Shown here in pieces: positions 50,366 through 57,910 of a DNA stretch of 64,000 nucleotides. Every line of letters starts with the position of its first letter. The first letter of the stretch is position 1. A program made the translations under genes and the position numbers. This stretch comes from Polyangia bacterium (GTDB lineage: Bacteria > Myxococcota_A > Polyangia > Nannocystales > Nannocystaceae): assembly GCA_030430565.1 (NCBI GenBank), contig JAUIKS010000007.1, positions 248,001 through 312,000 of the forward strand, given 5' to 3'. A model generated the notes under the pieces. The model searched no databases. It worked only from the letters and a program-made list of their open reading frames with translations, and had not been told where the DNA came from.

Positions 50366-51628
50366 ATGTCCATGAGGCACGCGCAAGACGAGCTGGTCTG
50401 GATCGATAAGAAGGGAGTCGCGCACCCGCTCGGGGAGCTCGCCGCAGAGCGCCTGCGAGCTCGCGAGGGCGCGTTCCGGATGCTGCCGACGCCTGATCAC
50501 GTCGTGTTCATGCGCTACACGGGGCACGACGGGCGGCGCGACGCCGAGGACGGCGCGGTCGTCCGCCTCGCTGGCGAGATCACGGCCCCGGCGGCGCTCT
50601 GCGACATCATCGCGATGCTCGCGCAGAGCAACTGGGTCGGCGAACTGCACGTGCGCAGCGAGGAGACCGTGCGGCGCGTGTTCATCGAGGCCGGGAAGGT
50701 CGTCGGCGCCATCACGAACGTAGAGGACGAGCACATCGGCAAGATCCTCTACCGCTTCGGCGCCATCGATCAGCTGGTCTACAACGAGGTGCTCGCGCGC
50801 GCGGGCACGGTCGGGCAGCGCTTCGGCGAGGCCGCGATCGAGATGGGCATCCTGACCAGCGAGGAGGTCTACTCGTACCTGCGCAAGCAGATCGAGATCA
50901 TCACGCTGGCGACGCTCAAGGTCGCGGACGGGATGTACTGCTTCCTCGAGGGCTTCGAGGAGAGCGAGATCCCGTTCCGTCACTCGGAGAGCCTGGGCGC
51001 GCTGCTGATGGACGGCGTCACGCAGATGGACGAGATGCGCTACTTCAAGCAGCGCATCCCCAGCGTCGACTACGTGCCCGAGCGCGTCGACGACCGCGCC
51101 GAGCCCAATGAGTCCCTGCGCGACCTATGGTCGCTGATCGACGGTCACTACAGCATCGTCGAGCTGAGCCGCGTGCTCGGCTCGTCGGAGTTCGACGCGA
51201 CCAAGAAGGTGTTTCAGCTGCTGCAGTCCGGGCACGCGCGGATGCTGCCGCCGCGGACCCGCGGCGGCCCGCTCGAGGTCATCGAGACCGCGAATGAGGT
51301 GCTCAGGCAGATTCACCAGGCCGTCGACACCGTCGGCAAGGGCACGGCGCTGCGGACCGCGCTCGAGAACTTCGCCGACGAGGTCTACGAGCTGATGTTC
51401 CGCGAGGCGGGCCCCTACGAGAACGGCTCGTTCGAGCCCAAGGCGGTGCTCGACAACGTCAGCGTGATCGTCAGCGGCGGCAACGTCGAGAAATTCTTGA
51501 AAGAGATGCTCTACGACTACGTCAGCTTCGCGCTGTTCACCGGCGGCAGCCTCGCGCGACGTGACCGAGAGAACAGCCTCAGCAAGCAGGTCGACTCGTT
51601 GATGAGCAAGCTGCGGCCGATCGGCTGA
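50366..51628 (+). CDS. DUF4388-domain regulatory protein
   Basis: 420 residues, cytoplasmic. The DUF4388 (PATAN-like) domain spans about 63-150: LAGEITAPAALCDIIAMLAQSNWVGELHV, VFIEAGKVVGAITN, then IGKILYRFGAI. Family members occur in signal transduction with response regulators or kinases, often in gene regulation of myxobacteria. The C-terminal half includes helical repeats and a final segment (PKAVLDNVSVIVSGGNVEKFLKEML) of unknown fold. Start ATG at 50366; an ATG at 50372 is possible. The next gene is 11 bp away. Confidence 0.83.
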   Translation: MSMRHAQDELVWIDKKGVAHPLGELAAERLRAREGAFRMLPTPDHVVFMRYTGHDGRRDAEDGAVVRLAGEITAPAALCDIIAMLAQSNWVGELHVRSEETVRRVFIEAGKVVGAITNVEDEHIGKILYRFGAIDQLVYNEVLARAGTVGQRFGEAAIEMGILTSEEVYSYLRKQIEIITLATLKVADGMYCFLEGFEESEIPFRHSESLGALLMDGVTQMDEMRYFKQRIPSVDYVPERVDDRAEPNESLRDLWSLIDGHYSIVELSRVLGSSEFDATKKVFQLLQSGHARMLPPRTRGGPLEVIETANEVLRQIHQAVDTVGKGTALRTALENFADEVYELMFREAGPYENGSFEPKAVLDNVSVIVSGGNVEKFLKEMLYDYVSFALFTGGSLARRDRENSLSKQVDSLMSKLRPIG

Positions 51629-51638
51629 TGGTAGTGCC

Positions 51639-53039
51639 GTGACGCGCGCCGAGCCGCCGACGACGCAGGCCGCCGAACCGGCCCCGGAGCCGGTCGAGAG
51701 CGGCGGCGCGCTCGTCCGCGGCCTCGGCCCGATCGCCGCGATCGCGCTCGTCACCGGCAACATGATCGGCTCCGGGATCTTCGTGATCCCGGCGTCGCTG
51801 GCGGAGACGGCGGGGCCGATCGGTCTGCTCGCGTGGGTCATCAACGTCCTCGGCTACCTGTGCCTGACGGCGGTGTTCGCCGACCTCGGCGGCGCGTACC
51901 CGGTGTCCGGCGGGCTGCAGGTGTTCGCGCGCCGGGCGTTCGGGCCGCTCGCGGGCATGGAGGTCGGCTACCTCTACTGGCTGTGCGCGGTGATCGGTAA
52001 CGCCGCGTTCTTGACCGCCTTCACGGAGTACCTGGTCGTGTTCGTGCCCGCGGCGCAGGACCCGATGACGGCCTTCCTGATCAGCCAGGCGCTGCTGTGG
52101 TCGCTGACGCTGGCGAACGCCTTCGGCGTGCGCGCCGGCGGGATCGTGCAGATCGTGACGACGGCGCTCAAGCTGCTGCCGCTGATCATCCTCGGGTGCT
52201 TGCTGCTGCCGCACGCCGAGCCCGCCAACCTCGAGCCCTTCGCGCCCGAGGGGGCGGGCGCGCTGCTGCCCGCGATCTCGCTGGTGTCGTGGATGTTCAT
52301 CGGCATGGAGTCGATCACGGTGCCGGCGGAGGAGATCCGCGGCGCCGGGCGGACGATCAAGCGCTCGGTCTACGGCGGCTTCTTCTTGACCTCGGCCGTC
52401 TACGCGCTGGTCTTGTTGGCGATTACCCTCGCGGTGCCAGGCGCGGAGCTCGCTGGCAACGCGCGCCCGCTCGCGGCGGCGGCGAGCAAGTTCTACGGGC
52501 CGGTCGGCGCCTGGATCATCTCGGCGACGGCGTTGATCTCGATCGCCGGGATCCTCAACGGCTGGCTGCTCGTCACCAGTCGCATGGCGCACGCGACCGC
52601 GCGCGCCGGGCTCGCGCCGGCTTTCCTCGCGCGCTTGAGCCCGGGGCGCGGCACGCCGGTGCGCGCGCTGATCCTCTCGTCGACGCTGACGGGGCTCTTG
52701 GTGCTGCTCTACTTCAGCGGCACGATGCTCGAGATCTACAACTTCATCGCGCTGTTCTCGACCGCGACCGCGCTCGTCGCCGTGGGCGTCGCCTGCCTCT
52801 CGCAGCTCGTGCTGATGCGCCGCGAGCCCGAGCGCTTCTCGACGCGGCAGCGGCGGCGCGGCGTCGTCACGGCGGTGTTGGGCTTCGCGGTGGTGGTGCT
52901 GATGATCCACGGCGCGGGCCTGCGGATCGTGGCGCTGACCGGGCTGTGCATGCTGGGGCCGACGCCCTACTACCTGTGGCTGCGTCGCAGGTGGCGGCGG
53001 CAGGCTCGCGACTACGGTGTCGGGCACGAGACGCGGTAG
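51639..53039 (+). CDS. APC-family amino-acid permease
   Basis: 466 residues with 12 membrane segments. The N-terminal signature ALVTGNMIGSGIFVIPASLAETAGPIGLLAW is typical of APC antiporters (arginine/agmatine or glutamate/GABA types), followed by FADLGGAYPVSGGLQVFARRAFG. Substrate cannot be named from sequence. GTG start at 51639, 11 bp after the DUF4388 gene. The hydrolase gene follows at once. Confidence 0.88.
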   Translation: MTRAEPPTTQAAEPAPEPVESGGALVRGLGPIAAIALVTGNMIGSGIFVIPASLAETAGPIGLLAWVINVLGYLCLTAVFADLGGAYPVSGGLQVFARRAFGPLAGMEVGYLYWLCAVIGNAAFLTAFTEYLVVFVPAAQDPMTAFLISQALLWSLTLANAFGVRAGGIVQIVTTALKLLPLIILGCLLLPHAEPANLEPFAPEGAGALLPAISLVSWMFIGMESITVPAEEIRGAGRTIKRSVYGGFFLTSAVYALVLLAITLAVPGAELAGNARPLAAAASKFYGPVGAWIISATALISIAGILNGWLLVTSRMAHATARAGLAPAFLARLSPGRGTPVRALILSSTLTGLLVLLYFSGTMLEIYNFIALFSTATALVAVGVACLSQLVLMRREPERFSTRQRRRGVVTAVLGFAVVVLMIHGAGLRIVALTGLCMLGPTPYYLWLRRRWRRQARDYGVGHETR

Positions 53040-53040
53040 C

Positions 53041-54141
53041 ATGCGGGCCATGACGCGCCGCGGCTCGAGTCACAGCAGGTCTCGCAAAACCATCGGCCTG
53101 CGCGGACTGGGGCTGGGGCTGGGCCTGGCTACGGCGGTTCTCGTCGCCTGCGCGCCGGTCGAGGAGTCGAGTCACGACGCGGTCGCGCCAGGAGCCGCTG
53201 TCGACATCTCGCCGGCGAGGCCCGCGGAGTCGGCCGAGGTCACGCGCCCGGCCGCGACGCGCCATGAGGTCGCCGTCGACGGGCACCCGATCGCGGTCTG
53301 GGAGAAGCGCCCCGGGTCAGCGCGACCGCTCGCCGGCGTCTTCGTGCTGGTTCACGGGCGGACCTGGAGCGGCCTGCCGGACTTCGATCTGCAGGTCCCG
53401 GGGGAGCGGCGCTCGTTGATGGACGCGCTGGTCGAGCGCGGCTACGCGACCTACGCCGTCGACCTGCGCGGCTACGGCGGGACGCCGCGGGACGACACCG
53501 GCTGGCTCACGCCCGATCGCGCGGCGCGGGACCTCGCCGGCGTGCTCGAGTGGACCCAGCAGCGCGAGGCCGGGCTCGGGGCCGGGGCGCGCGGGCCGGC
53601 GACCGTGCTCGGCTGGTCGATGGGATCGCTGGTCTCGCAGCTGTGCGCGCAGCGACGCCCGGAGCTGTTTCGCGAGGTCGTGCTGTTCGGCTACCCGCGC
53701 GATCCAGACCGGCGCTACAAGCCGACCCCGGCGGAGACGAAGCCGGAGCGCAGGACCAACACGGCCGAGGCGGCCGCGTCGGACTTCATCACGAAGGACG
53801 TGATCTCGCCGGCGGCGATCAAGGCCTACGTCGATATGTCTCTTAAGGCTGATCCTGTACGGGTCGACTGGCGCGACCAGGACCAGTTCCACGAGCTCTC
53901 GCCGGAGGCGCTGAACGTGCCGACGCTGCTGATCCACGGCGCGCGCGACCCCTACGCCGGGCTGAAGAGCCAGGCGAAGCTGTTTCGACGGATAGGGCAC
54001 CCCGACCGCGCGTGGGTCGTGATCCCCGGGGGCGACCACGCGGTGCACCTCGAGGACACGATGAACCGCTTCGTCGACGCGGTGCTCGACTTCGTCGAGC
54101 GCCCGCGCGCGCCGCGTCGCGGCGGCGGCCTCGAGCCGTAG
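53041..54141 (+). CDS. Alpha/beta hydrolase lipoprotein
   Basis: 366 residues. The signal peptide ends at VLVAC, a lipobox, so the hydrolase is exported. The fold is clear: VFVLVHGRTWSG (oxyanion), nucleophile Ser193 in GWSMGS, Asp303 in HGARDPY, and His333 in GGDHAVH. A 40-residue Ala/Pro-rich linker separates it from the membrane. The start is one base after the permease stop (53039); the ATG at 53050 is equally possible. Substrate unknown; esterase or peptidase activity is plausible. Confidence 0.85.
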   Translation: MRAMTRRGSSHSRSRKTIGLRGLGLGLGLATAVLVACAPVEESSHDAVAPGAAVDISPARPAESAEVTRPAATRHEVAVDGHPIAVWEKRPGSARPLAGVFVLVHGRTWSGLPDFDLQVPGERRSLMDALVERGYATYAVDLRGYGGTPRDDTGWLTPDRAARDLAGVLEWTQQREAGLGAGARGPATVLGWSMGSLVSQLCAQRRPELFREVVLFGYPRDPDRRYKPTPAETKPERRTNTAEAAASDFITKDVISPAAIKAYVDMSLKADPVRVDWRDQDQFHELSPEALNVPTLLIHGARDPYAGLKSQAKLFRRIGHPDRAWVVIPGGDHAVHLEDTMNRFVDAVLDFVERPRAPRRGGGLEP

Positions 54142-54265
54142 CGCGTGCCCGCTGCTCATTTACTTCGCCGCGGCGGCCGTCGACGTCAACAGCCTGCAGC
54201 GTTCGCGATTGATAACGCCAGCTCCTCATATGGCGGATTGTTTGGAGGTTGGATACACTCCTCGC

Positions 54266-54676
54266 GTGTATACGCGCGCCTGTGTCGGTATCGTCGTCAG
54301 CCTGCTGTCGCTCTTGACCGCCATGAGCTGCGCCGAAGCGAACACGGTCACGGCGCTCAATAGCGCCTGCATCTGGTCCGTAGACGACGAGGTCCTCGTT
54401 GAAGTCAAATTCCGAGACTGCTTGAGCTCGTCTTGCGACACCCTCGAGGAGACAAGCTGCGAGCTCACGCGTGAGGATGACGTCATTACGGTGACCGGCG
54501 AGGCCGTGATCAGCACGAAAAAAATCGGTCTCAGCCCCTGCACACTCGACTGCGAGCGCCCCGAAGCGACCTGCTCACTAAAGGTGCCTCCTGGAGAGTA
54601 CACGGTCCGCGGCGCGTACGATGACGTGGTCATCAACCACCCGCTAGCGGAGAATGCTGGCACCTGCAGGTTCTGA
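54266..54676 (+). CDS. Hypothetical Cys-containing lipoprotein
   Basis: 136 residues from the GTG at 54266. The signal ends at LTAMSC. The mature part has nine Cys (ACIW, RDCLSSSC, TSCELT, PCTLDC, TCSL, TCRF) and beta-type sequence, probably a disulfide-rich domain. Codon choice is less GC-biased than in the preceding genes. The start is chosen for a proper signal peptide; an ATG at 54230 is possible. No family recognised. Confidence 0.6.
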   Translation: MYTRACVGIVVSLLSLLTAMSCAEANTVTALNSACIWSVDDEVLVEVKFRDCLSSSCDTLEETSCELTREDDVITVTGEAVISTKKIGLSPCTLDCERPEATCSLKVPPGEYTVRGAYDDVVINHPLAENAGTCRF

Positions 54677-54712
54677 CCGTAGGCGAGCTCTGCTCCGTCC
54701 CAGCTCGCGGAG

Positions 54713-56128
54713 CTACCAATCCGGCATATCGTAGGGCTCTGGGGGGCTCACCGGAAGATCTGGCGCCCATGGCGGAGGGCTGCCCCCCGGAGACGGGTTG
54801 GACGGCGGGGGGGCGGGGTTAGGGGGCGGCTGCGCGTCCTCAGTGATCGCGCGATAGTAGTTAACTAGATCGATCATCTCCGTAGTAACTCTCACGAACG
54901 CCGTTTGATTATTTGTGATGTGTTGGCCTCGTATAACCCCGATGATTCGCGGGTTGTCCCCAAGAAATGCATAGGGCGCGAGCACGCGGAACGCGGCCGA
55001 GCCGCTGGCGCCGGGACCACCTTTGTAACAATGCGTATAAAATCCTCTGTTGGAGACGCTCGCTACGTCGCAGGACTCCTTCCAGACTACCCGCTGGAAG
55101 TCAGAGTACACGGTGTCAGGGTATCCACAGTACGTGATAAGGTCTCCGGTGAGATCGTAGGGTCGAGAGAGCAGCAGATAGCCGGGGTGTCCGCCCGGCC
55201 ACGGGCAGTCGGGGGTCCCGATCGGCATCGACTCGAGGCTGACGACACACCAATCCGCCTTCCATTTTTTGCTCCCGTCCTCCCACTCTGGGCTCAGCCA
55301 TATGCTCTCGACTTCGCGAGTGCTCCACGGCTTATATTCGCTCACCCCCTTCGCGTTTGAGCTGTGGCGCCACGCCGGCGTAAACGTCCGCATTGCCGAC
55401 GGGTCGATATAATCCTCTTTGTTCCACCAGCCGCGATAGCAGTGCGCGGACGTCAGCACGGTACGCAGCCCGACCATCGTCCCGGTGCACTTCGTGACGC
55501 CGTCGATCTCGATGCGACCGACGCACCGGTATGGATAGGTGGTGTAGTGGTGATCTTTCGTGAGCGCTAACGCGTAGTTTATGTAGTCCCCCTTCGAGGG
55601 TTGGGGGGCGTTCGAAATCTCCAACCCCGCGCGAGTGATGCCGGCGCCTCGCGCGTAGGAGTTGTCGAGCCTTATCCGGGCTGGGTCCCAGTGCTTGGTG
55701 TGCTTGACGACGAACAGTTGATCGGATTTAGGAAGCACGACGACCGAGATCCCGAGATCTGCGCCCGACCGAGCTCCTCGAGGACCCCGCTCTCCCCTGA
55801 GCAACTCCGCGATGTAATCGTTGAGCCTCCAGTTGTCGTTTCGTGAGCTGCTTCTGCCGATATAGATCCACCGTCGGCCGTACACGTCCAAGGCGTCGGT
55901 CGTCAGCCCGGGCGCCTCGCTTACTGAGCGCAACCGTCGACTCGTGGGGACATCTCGCCGCCCGCACGATCGCGACTGGACCCCGCGCGCCGACGCGGGT
56001 CGTAGCATTCTCAAGGTGTCGTCGGCCATCGAGCCTACCAGGGCTCCCGTCGAGTCGCAGCCGCATCGACTCGACGCCTCTCCTCGCAGGCTCGCGGATA
56101 AAGTCGCTAGTGTGTCGTCGGGTGCCAC
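54713..56128 (-). CDS. Trypsin-like serine protease with Pro-rich tail
   Basis: 471 residues. The chymotrypsin-fold domain has the triad His229 (LTSAHC), Asp292 (KADWC) and Ser375 (GGPGASGSAAF), preceded by RCVGRIEIDGVTKCTGTMVG. Cys pairs around these fit disulfides. The N-terminal 180 residues are not recognised and may be a propeptide. The C-terminus is Pro/Ser-rich (PPPNPAPPPSNPSPGG). No signal peptide is evident with the GTG start at 56128, so secretion would need another route or an upstream start. It lies downstream of three small paralogues on the same strand. Codon use is less GC-biased than most of the window. Confidence 0.8.
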   Translation of the reverse strand: MAPDDTLATLSASLRGEASSRCGCDSTGALVGSMADDTLRMLRPASARGVQSRSCGRRDVPTSRRLRSVSEAPGLTTDALDVYGRRWIYIGRSSSRNDNWRLNDYIAELLRGERGPRGARSGADLGISVVVLPKSDQLFVVKHTKHWDPARIRLDNSYARGAGITRAGLEISNAPQPSKGDYINYALALTKDHHYTTYPYRCVGRIEIDGVTKCTGTMVGLRTVLTSAHCYRGWWNKEDYIDPSAMRTFTPAWRHSSNAKGVSEYKPWSTREVESIWLSPEWEDGSKKWKADWCVVSLESMPIGTPDCPWPGGHPGYLLLSRPYDLTGDLITYCGYPDTVYSDFQRVVWKESCDVASVSNRGFYTHCYKGGPGASGSAAFRVLAPYAFLGDNPRIIGVIRGQHITNNQTAFVRVTTEMIDLVNYYRAITEDAQPPPNPAPPPSNPSPGGSPPPWAPDLPVSPPEPYDMPDW

Positions 56129-56228
56129 AATGACCTCTCAATATCGATCTTGTTCTCAGTTGCGCGGGCCATTCGCCGCGTTGGCCTCATAGGTCGCTGG
56201 ACACGAGCGTAGCTCCACGCGACTCGGG

Positions 56229-56651
56229 TTAGCGGCTCTTTAGAACCAGATCGGCGCTGATCGTGGCCTGAATGGTCTCGGGCCCCGCGGTGTTCAAGAG
56301 GCCTTTGACCTGCACCTGCACGTGGGAGCCGAACGGTTTGGTGATTGTCCGAATCACGAGACCAGGTACGGTCGCTGGCGATGTCGGGGTGATCTCTGCC
56401 GTCGTCGCCCCGCTGTCGAAGCGAAAATCCACGGCGGGATCTTCGGCGGTGATGCTGACCGGGACGATCTGAACTCCGATGACGGTGTCTCCGGTCATCG
56501 CGCGCTCGTGTACGCGGACCAGGACCTCTGCGTTCTCGCATTGCGTCAGATCCACGGATCGCAGCGCTACGAAACACATGAGGCTTGTGCCTTGCAGCGC
56601 GCTGAAGTCGAAGGAGAGCTTGTTCAGGATGTTGATCGTCTTGACGCTCAT
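56229..56651 (-). CDS. Small beta-rich protein, paralogue family member C
   Basis: 140 residues, no signal peptide. It shares a pattern with the two proteins upstream: MxxKTxxxxxxxxFDFxxxxxxT, VALRSVD, AEVLVRVHE, VSITAEDPAVDFRF, ITKPFGSHVQVQVKG and ATISADLVLK. It is the most divergent of the three. Sequence and length suggest a beta-sandwich. Family unknown to me. Lies 63 bp after the second paralogue and 100 bp before the protease. Confidence 0.7.
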   Translation of the reverse strand: MSVKTINILNKLSFDFSALQGTSLMCFVALRSVDLTQCENAEVLVRVHERAMTGDTVIGVQIVPVSITAEDPAVDFRFDSGATTAEITPTSPATVPGLVIRTITKPFGSHVQVQVKGLLNTAGPETIQATISADLVLKSR

Positions 56652-56714
56652 GCGCTTCACCAACCAGCTTGACGATGGCGACCCTCACTCAATTGAGCAG
56701 ACGCTATCGAGGGT

Positions 56715-57122
56715 TTAGCCCTTGCAAACGAGAGAGACGCTGATCGTCGCGTCGACGGGGTCCATCGCGGTCGCGCACGTTCCCGACACCTGCAGCTGGA
56801 TCGCGGCTCCGAACGGCGCTGTCAACGAGGAGAGCTGTAGGGAGCCCGCGGTCGTACTCGAGTTGAGCGTCACGGTTGCGACGGCCGCGCCGAGGTAGTC
56901 TGTCTCGGGCTCCTCTGGCGTGATCGAGATCGGCTTGGCGACGACCTCCACTGTCGAGCTCGAGCCGATGTCGACGTCATGGACTCGGACGAGCAGCTCG
57001 GCGGTCTCGCCGTAGTCGACCGAGGCCGAGCGGAGCGCGACGGCGGTCACGGTCTGGCCCAGCTGGATCGCCGTGAAGTTGTATCGGCGTTTCGTGACGA
57101 GGTGAGCGGTCTTGATTCCCAT
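56715..57122 (-). CDS. Small beta-rich protein, paralogue family member B
   Basis: 135 residues. Shares MGIKTAHLVTKRRYNFT, VALRSASVDYGETAELLVRVH, KPISITPEEPETDYLG, TAPFGAAIQLQVSG and ATISVSLVCKG with its neighbours. GGACGGAGA precedes the ATG at 57122, and the upstream gene's stop is 13 bp away, so the two are co-transcribed. Function unknown. Confidence 0.72.
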   Translation of the reverse strand: MGIKTAHLVTKRRYNFTAIQLGQTVTAVALRSASVDYGETAELLVRVHDVDIGSSSTVEVVAKPISITPEEPETDYLGAAVATVTLNSSTTAGSLQLSSLTAPFGAAIQLQVSGTCATAMDPVDATISVSLVCKG

Positions 57123-57135
57123 CTGGTTCTCCGTC

Positions 57136-57546
57136 CTAGTCACGCATCACGAGGTCTACGCTGATCGTCGCTTTCATCGTCCCGTCGGTGTCGCCCTTGA
57201 CCCCCTCGACGGTGAGCTGAATCGCGTTGCCGAACGGCGCGGTGAAGGAGTCGAGCATGAGGTGCGGGGCGGAGACGCTCGAGTCGATATCCGCGTTGGC
57301 GACCTCGCCGCCGAGGAAGTCGGTGTCAGGTTCCTCGGGCGTGAGACTGACGGGTTTCGCTACGACACGAATCGAGCCGCCGTCCACCGCGTTGGTGTTC
57401 GCGTGCACGCGAACGCACAATTCTGCCGTCTCGCCGAGCGAGACTTCAACGGAGCGAAGCACCGGGACGCTCAAGGTCGTCGCTGTCGCCGAATTCGTGA
57501 AATCATACTCTCTGCGCGTGATCAGTGCTTTCGTCTTTGTACCCAT
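57136..57546 (-). CDS. Small beta-rich protein, paralogue family member A
   Basis: 136 residues. MGTKTKALITRREYDFT, LRSVEVSLGETAELCVRVH, KPVSLTPEEPDTDFLGG, TAPFGNAIQLTVEG and ATISVDLVMRD are shared with member B. First gene of the run. GCGGAGAGC precedes the ATG at 57546. No signal peptide or membrane segment, and no recognised family. Confidence 0.72.
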   Translation of the reverse strand: MGTKTKALITRREYDFTNSATATTLSVPVLRSVEVSLGETAELCVRVHANTNAVDGGSIRVVAKPVSLTPEEPDTDFLGGEVANADIDSSVSAPHLMLDSFTAPFGNAIQLTVEGVKGDTDGTMKATISVDLVMRD

Positions 57547-57910
57547 GCTCTCCGCTTTCTCTACGAGACATCCAGGCGTCGGGGACGCTCGGTGCACAGC
57601 ACGAGCTGCAGAGCCGTGCTTTCGAAACGACACGTGCATCCATCGGCCGGCGTGGGCCTACGGATACTAATATGACTCAATGGACATATTTAAAATCGAG
57701 GAGCAGCAACCGTGTCAACAGCTTTTTAGCCGGCTGTGAAGCTTGTGATCTTACTGTCGCTCTGCGCAAATTATGCGAAGACTGAGTCGGGGGCTCGCGT
57801 CACGAGCGTGGCGGCGTCCGCCGCGTAGCTTCGTGCGGAGAACTCCTGGTAACCTGTCTAAGTGGTCATGTTTGTTTCATGGCCGGTCGACGCCATGAGC
57901 GACGGGGCTG
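57547..57910. other. Divergent control region of paralogue run and GT41 gene
   Basis: 364 bp between the minus-strand paralogue run and the plus-strand glycosyltransferase. It includes an AT-rich stretch near 57665-57700, likely promoter. A 37-codon frame at 57672-57785 is present but has no support. Confidence 0.5.

Noticed and set aside
57672..57785. 37-codon frame in the divergent control region
   Set aside because: Within a likely promoter, no ribosome site and no sequence pattern to support coding.
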